Assembly (NCBI RefSeq): GCF_024435075.2 | Contig: NZ_JAMZEG020000003.1 | Location: 62,001-126,000, forward strand | Source of the DNA: Marinomonas maritima | GTDB lineage: Bacteria; Pseudomonadota; Gammaproteobacteria; Pseudomonadales; Marinomonadaceae | Direction: 5' to 3' | Length of the DNA: 64,000 nucleotides | Shown: positions 46,299 through 55,266 of the stretch, piece by piece | How the letters are laid out: the number at the start of each line of letters is the position of its first letter | Numbering within the stretch: position 1 is the stretch's first letter | Notes under the pieces: model-generated | What the model saw: only the letters and a program-made list of their open reading frames with translations | Database searches by the model: none | Told to the model about the DNA's origin: nothing | Translations under genes and position numbers: made by a program

Positions 46299-47591
46299 CT
46301 AACTACCATACTTTAATGACCCGTAGAGCTGATTATAATGCTCCGCTGTATAAACAGCTCGACTAATCAAGTTATGTGCTCTAGCTGGCTCAATATCATC
46401 AGGTATACGCTGACCATCTGCTATATATACGACAGGTAAGCCCTCTTCAATAACTACACTAATCGCTTCGCCAAGTGAAGCAGATTCATCAAGTTTACTC
46501 AAAACACAGCCATCTAGTTGAACTTGAGAGTAAATATCGACAACTGTTTTTAATACTTGCCTTTGACTTGTACAAGGCAATACTAGCAATTTTTTAAGAC
46601 TAGCCCTTGCTCGCTTCATCATTAGAAGCTGTCGCTCAAGATTAGAATCCCTTGGATTCATTCCAGCAGTATCAACAAGAACTAAAGAGTAATGTGCGTA
46701 TTTTGCCAACACTTCATTTAAATCTGAGTATTCATTAACCACTTCGACAGGAACATTTAGAATACGACCAAAGGTTCTTAACTGTTCATGGGCAGCAATA
46801 CGATAACTGTCAGTCGTAATTAACACCACCCCCTCAGAGCCATGCTTTAATACATGCTGAGCAGCGATCTTACCTATAGAAGTCGTTTTCCCGACACCTG
46901 TTGGCCCCATAAAAGCGATACAGCCTTTAAGCTCAGTAGAACTCGAACGAACAGGGATATAATCAGCCAAATGCGCAAGTAGACGATTCCAGTCATCCTC
47001 CCGTCCTTTTAAATCGATATCATCTATCAACCTAGAAACAACAAACTCAGACAACCCCAACCCCTTTAATTTTTCACGGGCCCTCTGCTCAACTGCGCTT
47101 ATCTTGGAATCACCGCTCCCTTCATTCTGCCGCCGCTCCAGCATAGCACGGACATTTTGAAGCTCTAGCTCCATCTCACGCAATTGCTTGGCACTATCAT
47201 TATTTCGTACAGATAGAGCCTCTTCCACCCGAGGGTCTTCTTTATCTTCAGCGAGTGGAGGCATATTAAACTGCGCTGTAGAAGACTTATTTAGCTGCTC
47301 GGATTGAATGCTGGGTGTATTAGTTGGAGGTGCTGTCTGCTGCTTTGCTCTCTCTATTCGCTCTAAATAATCCGAGCTAGGGTTTGCATGTGGTTCAGGG
47401 CGAGGAGCAGACGAACGCTTAGAGGTCATACTAGAAGGCAAAGATCCGTCATAATCCAAAGCGGCAACTATTTCGATCTCGCCTGTAGGCAGACGTTGAT
47501 TTGACAAAATGACTGCATCAGGGCCCACAGCATCACGGACCTTCCGTATCGCTTGCCGCATGTCAGGTGCTCGAAACCGCCTAATTTGCAT
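46299..47591 (-). CDS. flhF: Flagellar SRP-like GTPase FlhF
   Basis: The 430-residue protein has the N-terminal B domain (QIRRFRAPDMRQAIRKVRDAVG), a variable Pro/Gln/Asn-rich region, then NG domains. These contain the P-loop FMGPTGVGKTTSIGKIAA, LVDTAGMNPRD, and LSKLDESASLGEAISV. FlhF places the flagellum at the pole. Its usual regulator FlhG is not encoded nearby. Confidence 0.95.
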   Translation of the reverse strand: MQIRRFRAPDMRQAIRKVRDAVGPDAVILSNQRLPTGEIEIVAALDYDGSLPSSMTSKRSSAPRPEPHANPSSDYLERIERAKQQTAPPTNTPSIQSEQLNKSSTAQFNMPPLAEDKEDPRVEEALSVRNNDSAKQLREMELELQNVRAMLERRQNEGSGDSKISAVEQRAREKLKGLGLSEFVVSRLIDDIDLKGREDDWNRLLAHLADYIPVRSSSTELKGCIAFMGPTGVGKTTSIGKIAAQHVLKHGSEGVVLITTDSYRIAAHEQLRTFGRILNVPVEVVNEYSDLNEVLAKYAHYSLVLVDTAGMNPRDSNLERQLLMMKRARASLKKLLVLPCTSQRQVLKTVVDIYSQVQLDGCVLSKLDESASLGEAISVVIEEGLPVVYIADGQRIPDDIEPARAHNLISRAVYTAEHYNQLYGSLKYGS

Positions 47592-47692
47592 GAATAACTT
47601 AATCCTTCCAGTTTATTTTTCTTACAAATCCATAGCTTACCCGAAAGATTCCAATAAATATAGATACAATCTACTGCCTCGATAGGTAGATT

Positions 47693-49813
47693 TTATTGAC
47701 CAATAACACCCACCACAGTAATACGTTTGTGGTCTGGCACCTCTTGATAAGAAAGAACCGACATATTCACCATACCATAACGCATAAAACGAGCTAACAT
47801 AGGCCGTATAGGCGCAGATACAATTAAAATAGGCGTATTTCCCATTGCCTCTTGCTGTTCCGCCGACTGACGAAGAGAGGTTTGTAGTTGCTCCGCCATT
47901 TGCGGCTCTAAAATAAGCGCTTCCTCATTTTTAATACCAGACTGCTGACTTTGCTGAACCGTCTGCATAAGCATTTTTTCTAACTGAGGCTCAAGCGTCA
48001 AAACTGGAATTTCTTCAACTCCATCCGCTAATGTCTGAATAATTAACCGCGATAAGGATGTACGAACCGCTGCTGTTAATATCATAGGGTCCTGAGTCTT
48101 AGGCTGCACCCCCATTATGGATTCGGAAATGGTCCGCATATCCCTAAGAGGAACTCCTTCAATCAATAGATTCTGCAAGACCTTGAGAAGAACACTCAAT
48201 GGCACCGTGTTCGGCACTAACTCTTCAGCCAATTTAGGATTATACTGCTTTAATAAGCTCAGCAACTGCTGAACCTCATCATGACCAATCAATTCATACG
48301 CATGTTTATGCATGATCTGATTAATATGAGTCGCCACTACTGTACTGACATCAACAACCGTATACCCAAAGGTCTGAGCCTGATCCCTTTTCTTAGGGTC
48401 AATCCATACTGCATCCAAACCAAACGACGGATCTTTACCAGCAATCCCATCAATAGTTCCAAATACCTGCCCAGGATCAATCGCTAAATCTTTATCGGGA
48501 TGAACCTCTGCTTCAGCCAAACTCACCCCCATAAGAGTGACCCTATATGCATTAGGCATTAAGTCTAAATTGTCTCGGATATGTACACTAGGCACTAAGA
48601 AACCTAAATCTTGAGATAACTTACGACGTACACCTTTAATTCGAGCCAATAGCTCACCACCTTGAGTTTTATCAACGAGTGGTATTAAACGATACCCTAC
48701 CTCTAACCCAAGCATATCAACAGGAGCCACATCATCCCAACTAAGGTCTTTTACTTCAGTCGGAGCAGAACTATCAGAAGAGGCTTTGCTTTTACTGCTT
48801 TTCTGTCCTTGCACGGTTTTTTGTTTCTTCCGGTATTCAAGGTAATAAGCAAGACCACCCAAGCAGGCCGCTAGAGACAAGAAGGAAAAATGCGGCATAC
48901 CAGGAACAATCCCCATAATCGTCATGACACCGGCGGCCACATATAAAGCTTTTGACGATCCAAACATTTGCCGTACAATTTGCGACCCCATATCGCCAGT
49001 CTCGTTAACCCGAGTAACCATGATAGCCGCGGCAGTCGACAACATAAGTGAAGGCAACTGCGCAACCAATCCGTCACCGATGGTCAACAATGAATATCGT
49101 TCAATTGCCTCAGAAAAAGAAAGGTCATGTTGTGCCATGCCAATAGAAAGGCCGCCAATAATGTTAATGCCAAGTATCAATAATCCAGCAACCGCATCAC
49201 CTTTTACAAATTTAGAAGCACCGTCCATGGAACCATAAAACTCAGCCTCAGAAGCGATTTCGATACGGCGCTCCTTAGCCTGCTCAGCATCAATCATGCC
49301 AGCATTTAAGTCTGCATCAATAGCCATCTGCTTACCTGGCATTGCATCCAAGGTAAATCGGGCACTCACCTCAGAAATACGACCAGCACCTTTTGTCACT
49401 ACCGCAAAGTTGATAATCATCAAAATCGCGAATACAACAAAACCAACAACGTAGTTACCACCAATAACCACTTCGCCAAACGCTTGAATTACCTTACCCG
49501 CAGCATCCCCACCTTCATGACCATCCAGCAAGACCACTCGTGTTGAAGCCACATTAAGTGCAAGCCTCATTAATGTAGAAACAAGTAAAACAGTAGGAAA
49601 AACAGCAAAATCCAAAGGGCGCATTGAATAAATAGCGACCAACAATACAACAATGGCAAGGGCAATATTAAAAGTAAAAAGAACATCTAGCAAAAATGCT
49701 GGTATAGGTAAGATCATCATCGCCAAAAGCGATAATAACAAAATAGGAATACCTAGATTCCCGCTAAAAACACCCTGAACCTGCCCTGCAAGCCGACCAC
49801 GGTCAAAATTCAC
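47693..49813 (-). CDS. flhA: Flagellar export gate protein FlhA
   Basis: The 706-residue protein has an N-terminal membrane half with about eight segments and the FHIPEP-type motif RFTLDAMPGKQMAIDADLN. The C-terminal cytosolic half is the nonameric ring for substrate docking. It is the major export-gate component with FlhB, FliP, FliQ and FliR. The start is a GTG at 49813 with AGGG 7 nt upstream. Confidence 0.96.
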   Translation of the reverse strand: MNFDRGRLAGQVQGVFSGNLGIPILLLSLLAMMILPIPAFLLDVLFTFNIALAIVVLLVAIYSMRPLDFAVFPTVLLVSTLMRLALNVASTRVVLLDGHEGGDAAGKVIQAFGEVVIGGNYVVGFVVFAILMIINFAVVTKGAGRISEVSARFTLDAMPGKQMAIDADLNAGMIDAEQAKERRIEIASEAEFYGSMDGASKFVKGDAVAGLLILGINIIGGLSIGMAQHDLSFSEAIERYSLLTIGDGLVAQLPSLMLSTAAAIMVTRVNETGDMGSQIVRQMFGSSKALYVAAGVMTIMGIVPGMPHFSFLSLAACLGGLAYYLEYRKKQKTVQGQKSSKSKASSDSSAPTEVKDLSWDDVAPVDMLGLEVGYRLIPLVDKTQGGELLARIKGVRRKLSQDLGFLVPSVHIRDNLDLMPNAYRVTLMGVSLAEAEVHPDKDLAIDPGQVFGTIDGIAGKDPSFGLDAVWIDPKKRDQAQTFGYTVVDVSTVVATHINQIMHKHAYELIGHDEVQQLLSLLKQYNPKLAEELVPNTVPLSVLLKVLQNLLIEGVPLRDMRTISESIMGVQPKTQDPMILTAAVRTSLSRLIIQTLADGVEEIPVLTLEPQLEKMLMQTVQQSQQSGIKNEEALILEPQMAEQLQTSLRQSAEQQEAMGNTPILIVSAPIRPMLARFMRYGMVNMSVLSYQEVPDHKRITVVGVIGQ

Positions 49814-49851
49814 ACAACATCCCTATGGAAGAAGAAAAATACAACACACAA

Positions 49852-50988
49852 TTAACTACCATCCCACTGAAATTCATCTGGCACATCCAAATTGGGCATA
49901 ACTTCAGGCCGTGGCGCACCTGTACGAGCATTACGCAACTGATACACATAAGCCAATAGCTGAGCCACTACTTTAAATAAGCCTTGAGGTATCTCATCAC
50001 CAATTTCGGTATGATGATATATCGCCCTTGCTAATCCTGGGGATTGTATCACAGGGATATCATAGTGATTGCCAACTTCACGGATTTTCAACGCTATGAA
50101 GTCACCACCCTTCGCGAGCAAAACAGGCGCCACACCGCCCGTTTGGTCGTACTTTAATGCCACTGAAAAGTGCGTCGGATTAGTAATAATAACATCTGCA
50201 TTTGGCACATCGGACATCATTCGATTCATAGCAGCCTGTCGCTGCATTTGACGAATTCGTCCTCGCACCAGAGGGTCACCTTCTTGTTGCTTAAATTCGT
50301 CTTTGACTTCCTGCTTCGTCATTTTAAGCTTTTCTTTATGAGACCAAACCTGAAAAGGCACATCGATAGCTGCAATTAACGCCAAAGCAAGAGTCACGAA
50401 AATGAAGGACCAGACAACAATATCAACGCCATGAGCAATAGCCAATTGAATCGATTGGAACGTAAGCCCTAAGGTTTCTGGCAAAAAATACCTCAAAACC
50501 AATGTTGCAACAACGCCAACCAACGTCACTTTTGCGATAGACTTAAGGAGCTCAACCAAAGATTGAACGGAAAACATTCGCTTCAAACCTGCTATAGGAC
50601 TCATTTTACTGAGCTTAGGCATCAAGGGCTCCCATGCAAAATTCAGCCCCCCTAAAGCGATACTACCCACAATGCCAGCCACAGCCAGAACGGACATAAG
50701 CAACACCATGGAGTCCATGATAGTTACGATCGACTCATAAAGATGAAAAACCATACGGCTAAGATCAAATATATCCGAACGCTCAACAACAAAGTTAAAG
50801 TTAAACAATACCGCCAAATCACGAGCCAATAAGGTTCCGGTTCCGTATAAAGTAGCAGCTGCAACAATCAACAGCAGCGCAGAGCTAAGATCTTTAGATC
50901 GAGGTAAATTACCTTTATTACGAGCATCTTGAAGTTTCTTACTACTGGCTCCTTCGGTTTTTTCACTACCGTCTTCATTCTCAGCCAT
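49852..50988 (-). CDS. flhB: Flagellar export switch protein FlhB
   Basis: The 378-residue protein has four membrane segments and a cytoplasmic tail with the autocleavage motif NPTHFSVALKYD. The N-terminal ENEDGSEKTEGASSKKLQDA is typical. It changes export specificity from rod/hook to filament with FliK. It overlaps fliR by 8 bp. Confidence 0.96.
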   Translation of the reverse strand: MAENEDGSEKTEGASSKKLQDARNKGNLPRSKDLSSALLLIVAAATLYGTGTLLARDLAVLFNFNFVVERSDIFDLSRMVFHLYESIVTIMDSMVLLMSVLAVAGIVGSIALGGLNFAWEPLMPKLSKMSPIAGLKRMFSVQSLVELLKSIAKVTLVGVVATLVLRYFLPETLGLTFQSIQLAIAHGVDIVVWSFIFVTLALALIAAIDVPFQVWSHKEKLKMTKQEVKDEFKQQEGDPLVRGRIRQMQRQAAMNRMMSDVPNADVIITNPTHFSVALKYDQTGGVAPVLLAKGGDFIALKIREVGNHYDIPVIQSPGLARAIYHHTEIGDEIPQGLFKVVAQLLAYVYQLRNARTGAPRPEVMPNLDVPDEFQWDGS

Positions 50989-51763
50989 TTAAATGAATCC
51001 CCCACGTAACGTTCATCCAGTTAATAATTTCCCCAAAGAATAACAAGTAGATATTCAAGAAATCATCCAACATAATCCAAAAAAAGAACAAAGAGAATAG
51101 CATTATAATTGGAAAGCCAAGCGCAAACACGTTTAACTGCGGAGACGCCTTAGCAACCACACCAAAAGATAAATTAATAACCAGCACAGCAATGGCCAAA
51201 GGCAATACGATAAGCAAAGCCTTCTCAAACATCCACCCACCCAACAACACCAATTGCCAATAGCGCTGACTAGAAAAACCGCTACCAATGGGCCAATAGT
51301 TAAAACTTTCAGCTAAATACTCAATCATCACTAGATGACCGTTAGTTCCCAAAAAGGCCAACGCCACCATTGAAAGGTAATATTGACCAAGTGTAGCAAC
51401 AGAAATTCCATTCGCAGGATCATTAGACATGGCAAAACCAAGCCCTGCCACCATCGCAGCCAACTGCCCTGCAAGCGAAAATAACTGAAATAATATAGTG
51501 ATGACAAAACCAAGCACAAAACCAATAATCAACTGCTCGGCTATAAGAACAATATAGGCTGGAGAGACGGGGTCATAATTAGGGATATCAATAACAGGTG
51601 TAATAATAATGGCAACAAGGAAGGAAAAAGCAATGCGCAATCGCGGACTAACCAATCGACTACCAAACAAAGGCAGTGCCATAAAAAAAGCACCAATCCG
51701 AAAAAAAGGCAAAAGAAAACTGATCGTCAGATTTAAAAGTTGATCAGGATTAATTTCTAGCAT
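50981..51763 (-). CDS. fliR: Flagellar export gate protein FliR
   Basis: The 260-residue polytopic protein has about six hydrophobic segments and family motifs FRIGAFFMALPLFGSRLVSPRLR and VKASPQLNVFALGFP-like (AKASPQLNVFALGFP). It forms the gate with FliP and FliQ. Start and fliQ stop overlap. Confidence 0.95.
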   Translation of the reverse strand: MLEINPDQLLNLTISFLLPFFRIGAFFMALPLFGSRLVSPRLRIAFSFLVAIIITPVIDIPNYDPVSPAYIVLIAEQLIIGFVLGFVITILFQLFSLAGQLAAMVAGLGFAMSNDPANGISVATLGQYYLSMVALAFLGTNGHLVMIEYLAESFNYWPIGSGFSSQRYWQLVLLGGWMFEKALLIVLPLAIAVLVINLSFGVVAKASPQLNVFALGFPIIMLFSLFFFWIMLDDFLNIYLLFFGEIINWMNVTWGIHLNG

Positions 51764-52032
51764 TAGCCTATTATCATAGGAATATTAACAAATAAATTGA
51801 TCGTAAAATCCATTAACTTCATTAATATCCACGGCCCCAGCTGCATAATAACTAAAATAGTAACGATCAACCTAGGCAAAAAAGACAGTGTTTGCTCGTT
51901 AATTTGTGTTGCAGCTTGAAACACACTAACAATTAAACCTACGATTAAGCTTGGCACCATCACAACACCAACGATCAGAACAATTAAGTAAAAACCCTGC
52001 CCGTATAAGCTCAATACCACTTGAGGATCCAT
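51763..52032 (-). CDS. fliQ: Flagellar export gate protein FliQ
   Basis: The 89-residue protein has two membrane hairpins and the family sequence LIVGLIVSVFQAATQINEQT followed by LSFLPRL. Both length and spacing match FliQ. Confidence 0.95.
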   Translation of the reverse strand: MDPQVVLSLYGQGFYLIVLIVGVVMVPSLIVGLIVSVFQAATQINEQTLSFLPRLIVTILVIMQLGPWILMKLMDFTINLFVNIPMIIG

Positions 52033-52034
52033 AA

Positions 52035-52772
52035 TTAAATCCCGAAACTAGCCGCTAATGTGCTCATAATCATAGACCAACCATCAACCATCACAAAAAG
52101 CATAATTTTAAAAGGCAGCGAAATAATAATTGGTGACAACATCATCATCCCCATCGCCATCAAAACACTGGCCACAACCATATCGACAATTAAAAAAGGA
52201 ATAAAGATCATAAAACCAATTTGAAAAGCCGTTTTCAGCTCACTCGTTACAAAAGCAGGCATTAGAATTGTAAAGGGAAGTGTTTCCATAGACTGAATCG
52301 TCCCCTCTCGACCAGCCAATTTAACAAAAAGAGCAATATCATCTTCTCTCGTCTGCGCCAACATGAAATCTCTGACAGGAACAGATGCTGCCTCAACAGC
52401 TTGAATTGACGTCATTTCTTCTTTTAAGTATGGCTGCAGGGCAACTTCATTAACCCTATCTAAGGTTGGTGTCATAATGAACAAGGTCAAAAATAAGGCC
52501 ATTCCTATCATTATCTGGTTAGAAGGTGTTTGCTGCAGCCCGATTGCTTGGCGCAAAATTGCTAACACGATAATAATTCGAGTAAAAGCCGTCATCATCA
52601 TTAAAGCTGCTGGTAATAGTGTCAGTGCCGTCATGATAAAGAGAATTTGCAACGAAACCGAGTAGTCTTGACTACCGTCGGCATTTGTCACTACTTTGAC
52701 TGCTGGTAAACCGACTTCCGCCCAAGAAGCAGCAGGACTAACCAACATTAGCAAAAGAACAAAGCGAATCAC
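52035..52772 (-). CDS. fliP: Flagellar export gate protein FliP
   Basis: The 245-residue protein has a cleavable signal peptide (about 1-18), about four later membrane segments, and the family sequences AFTRIIIVLAILRQAIGLQQ, PSNQIMIGMALFLTLFIM and FLIVDMVVASVLMAMGMMM. Its GTG start overlaps the fliO stop (GTGA). Confidence 0.96.
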   Translation of the reverse strand: MIRFVLLLMLVSPAASWAEVGLPAVKVVTNADGSQDYSVSLQILFIMTALTLLPAALMMMTAFTRIIIVLAILRQAIGLQQTPSNQIMIGMALFLTLFIMTPTLDRVNEVALQPYLKEEMTSIQAVEAASVPVRDFMLAQTREDDIALFVKLAGREGTIQSMETLPFTILMPAFVTSELKTAFQIGFMIFIPFLIVDMVVASVLMAMGMMMLSPIIISLPFKIMLFVMVDGWSMIMSTLAASFGI

Positions 52773-53191
52773 ACAACATCCCCATTGTTCTTATTATCAC
52801 TGGAATTTTCTCGACCTACTTCCTCCATCATAGAGGCAAATGAACTAGCCTTAGCTGGAAAACTTTTCAAATGGGAAATAGAATGCGACGTCACACCAAT
52901 GAGCAGGCGTTCTCCCTCCACTTCAATAAGCATGAGTTTCTCTTTTGCACCCAAGGATTGAACATTGACAATATTAATATCCGATTGACCTAACTTCATT
53001 TGAGCAAGCTGAAAACGCTTCATTAACCAAAGACAGACCGGAATAAAGGCAATAACAAAAATTAGAGAAAAAACCACCTTCCAAATAGAAGGTGTCACAG
53101 ATATTTCTTGCACGCCTGCAGCATGTAAATAGGGGACGGCCATGCAAAGCATGGCCGTAATAGTATGTTTATTTAAAAAAGAAAAAATCAA
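52769..53191 (-). CDS. fliO: Flagellar export protein FliO
   Basis: The 140-residue protein has a signal peptide (from a TTG start, ending LHAAG), one membrane segment (about 37-58) and a basic cytoplasmic domain (LGAKEKLMLIEVEGERLLIGV). FliO helps assembly of FliP. A start at the ATG 53152 would lose most of the signal peptide, so I keep the TTG. A strong hairpin lies inside the first codons. Confidence 0.88.
   Translation of the reverse strand: MIFSFLNKHTITAMLCMAVPYLHAAGVQEISVTPSIWKVVFSLIFVIAFIPVCLWLMKRFQLAQMKLGQSDINIVNVQSLGAKEKLMLIEVEGERLLIGVTSHSISHLKSFPAKASSFASMMEEVGRENSSDNKNNGDVV
53136..53158 (-). repeat. Perfect 10-bp inverted repeat in the 5' end of fliO
   Basis: ACGGCCATGC and GCATGGCCGT are separated by a 3-nt loop. 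They encode part of the signal peptide about 33-56 nt after the TTG start and would form a strong mRNA hairpin. Confidence 0.9.
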
Positions 53192-53197
53192 TTGGCA

Positions 53198-53659
53198 CTA
53201 CTTTAGTCGTCTAATACGCTCACTAGGACTTACAACATCCGTTAAACGGATACCATACTTATCATTAACCACAACCACCTCACCGTGCGCTATCAATGTA
53301 CCATTTACTAATACATCTAGCGGCTCTCCAGCAAAGCGATCGAGCTCAACAACAGACCCCTGCGTCAGCTGCATTAAGTTTCGAATTGCTATTTCCGTGT
53401 TGCCTAATTCCATAGAAAGAACAACCGGAATATCCATAATCAAATCAAGATCTGAACCAACGCCGCCAGCAGGTACGGAAGGATTCGTAAGCGTCTCAAG
53501 TTTCACGGGCTCGACTTCTTGCTCCGTCATTGCTGCCGCCCATTCGTCTTCAAGTCCTTCGCCCTCTTCGGTTTCGCCAGCTTCAGTCATTGCTGCCGCC
53601 CACTCATCCGCTAAATCGTCGTCCATTCCTTCTGCATCGGGATTTTGCTCTTCTGCCAT
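53198..53659 (-). CDS. fliN: Flagellar switch protein FliN
   Basis: The 153-residue protein has a C-terminal SpoA domain (IPVVLSMELGNTEIAIRNLM, VNGTLIAHGEVVVVNDKYGIRL). Its acidic N-terminal extension (1-65) repeats DEWAAAMTE at residues 18-26 and 38-46. It forms the C-ring with FliM and FliG and binds FliH during export. Confidence 0.95.
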   Translation of the reverse strand: MAEEQNPDAEGMDDDLADEWAAAMTEAGETEEGEGLEDEWAAAMTEQEVEPVKLETLTNPSVPAGGVGSDLDLIMDIPVVLSMELGNTEIAIRNLMQLTQGSVVELDRFAGEPLDVLVNGTLIAHGEVVVVNDKYGIRLTDVVSPSERIRRLK

Positions 53660-53660
53660 G

Positions 53661-54635
53661 TTATTTCGTCACCTTCGTCTTAAAACTTTCTTCCATCTGC
53701 ACAGAGTAGTGCTCATTAGTCATGCCCAGTTTACCTTTAAAGGTCGGAACATTATTCGCTCTAACGGTAACGAACTCTGGCATTTCAATTGGGATAACAT
53801 CACCCACTTTAAACTTTAACACTTCGCCCAAAGAAATCTTTCGATTCGCTACATTCACCGTTAAATTTACAGCAATATCTTTTACATCTTGCTCAAGAGA
53901 TTTACCCCAGCGATCATCTTTTTCATCAACATCACTCTGCACACCAGCGTCGAGCAATTCACGTACAGGCTCAATCATAGAGTAAGGTAGAGTAATATGA
54001 AGCTCCCCGCCACCACCATCCAATTCAATATGAAAAGTAGACACGACGACAACCTCACTCGGACTAACGATATTTGCCATAGCAGGGTTAACTTCTGAGC
54101 TGATGTATTCTAATTCTAATTTTAATACTGGCGCCCAAGCCTCAGTCAAATCAACAAAGACTTGCTCCAGCATTAACTGAACAATCCGAATTTCAGTCGG
54201 TGTGAATTCTCGACCTTCAATTTTAGCATGACGACCGTCACCACCAAAAAAATTATCAACCAGTTTAAAAACTAACTTTGCGTCCAGAATAAAGAGAGCG
54301 GTACTTCTTAACGGTCTGAATTTGACTAAATTCAAACTGGTTGGAACATAAAGAGTATGAACATACTCACCAAACTTCATCACCTGAAGACCACCAGAAG
54401 AAACATCTGCCGTCCGGCGAAGCATGTTAAATAAACTAATTCGCGTATAACGAGCGAATCGTTCGTTTATCATCTCCAAGGTGGGCATTCGCCCACGCAC
54501 AATACGTTCTTGACTAGTGATGTCATAAGATGCCACACCATTAGCATCTCGGTTATCTACTTCAGCAGGTTTTTCATCGGCACCATGCAGGAGCGCATCG
54601 ATCTCGTCCTGCGATAACAGATCTTGAGCTGACAT
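53661..54635 (-). CDS. fliM: Flagellar switch protein FliM
   Basis: The 324-residue protein has the N-terminal CheY-P-binding peptide (LLSQDEIDALLHG), a CheC-like middle domain (GEYVHTLYVPTSLNLVKFRP) and a C-terminal SpoA domain. One base separates it from fliN. Confidence 0.96.
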   Translation of the reverse strand: MSAQDLLSQDEIDALLHGADEKPAEVDNRDANGVASYDITSQERIVRGRMPTLEMINERFARYTRISLFNMLRRTADVSSGGLQVMKFGEYVHTLYVPTSLNLVKFRPLRSTALFILDAKLVFKLVDNFFGGDGRHAKIEGREFTPTEIRIVQLMLEQVFVDLTEAWAPVLKLELEYISSEVNPAMANIVSPSEVVVVSTFHIELDGGGGELHITLPYSMIEPVRELLDAGVQSDVDEKDDRWGKSLEQDVKDIAVNLTVNVANRKISLGEVLKFKVGDVIPIEMPEFVTVRANNVPTFKGKLGMTNEHYSVQMEESFKTKVTK

Positions 54636-54639
54636 AAAA

Positions 54640-55149
54640 TTACTGCATCACAAAGTTAGTAAATAGCACACCATCAATACCACCTTGACCAGTTTCCTGT
54701 TCAAGAATGCCATTGATTGCACCTAAAGCGGCTTTTTTAAGAGCCACCTTCCCTTCAGCTGTCTGCAACTCATCAAATGACTGACTTGAAAAAAGCAATA
54801 CAAGACTATTTCGAATTAAAGGCATATGAAGTGTTACTGCATTAATTTGATCCATATTTTTAGATTTAATCGACATATTAAGCTGCACATAACGCTGCTT
54901 ACCACCAACCATCAAATCAATCGTAAACGCAGGATCTAACGCCAAATAAACGGATGGCTCTTTAGCCAATGCGGCTTCTGCAGATTCCGAAGAATCACTG
55001 TCACTTCCGCCACTAAACAAGAAGAAATAAGCCGCTGCACCACCGCCACCTAACAACACTAAAAGAAGAGCTCCAATAATAATAAGCTTTTTCTTACTAC
55101 CGGATTTTCCGTCTTCTGTACCGATATCCAAACCATCTTCTTCAGCCAT
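54640..55149 (-). CDS. fliL: Flagellar basal-body protein FliL
   Basis: The 169-residue protein has a short Lys-rich cytoplasmic N-terminus, one membrane segment (about 24-46), a Ser/Asp-rich spacer and a periplasmic stomatin-like domain (YVQLNMSIKSKN). It ends GVLFTNFVMQ, typical of the family. It supports stator function. Confidence 0.94.
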   Translation of the reverse strand: MAEEDGLDIGTEDGKSGSKKKLIIIGALLLVLLGGGGAAAYFFLFSGGSDSDSSESAEAALAKEPSVYLALDPAFTIDLMVGGKQRYVQLNMSIKSKNMDQINAVTLHMPLIRNSLVLLFSSQSFDELQTAEGKVALKKAALGAINGILEQETGQGGIDGVLFTNFVMQ

Positions 55150-55209
55150 ACCATCAAACCTTTAGATACACAAAAACTTTCTACAGAGCGTTTATAACAC
55201 GCTTACACG

Positions 55210-55237
55210 CTATCGGCCTTCTATTCTACAAATATTC
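55210..55237 (-). promoter_or_regulatory. Weak sigma-28-like site upstream of fliL
   Basis: On the minus strand GAATATTT (55230-55237) and GCCGATAG (55210-55217) are 12 bp apart. The -10 matches 7/8, but the -35 and spacing are imperfect. It would start a transcript about 50-60 bp before the fliL ATG, within the 117-bp fliK-fliL gap. Confidence 0.35.
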
Positions 55238-55266
55238 AAACAGAGCACCATCAGTTTTTCGTAAGT

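Noticed and set aside
49803..49820. Five-codon ATG reading frame overlapping the flhA start
   Set aside because: The AGGG is too close to the ATG and well placed for the GTG of flhA; a similar GGGATGTTGTGTGA string at fliP is explained by the end of fliO.
55234..55250. Possible sigma-54 site (TGGTGC...TTTGAA, minus strand) upstream of fliL
   Set aside because: The -12 doublet is GA instead of the nearly invariant GC.
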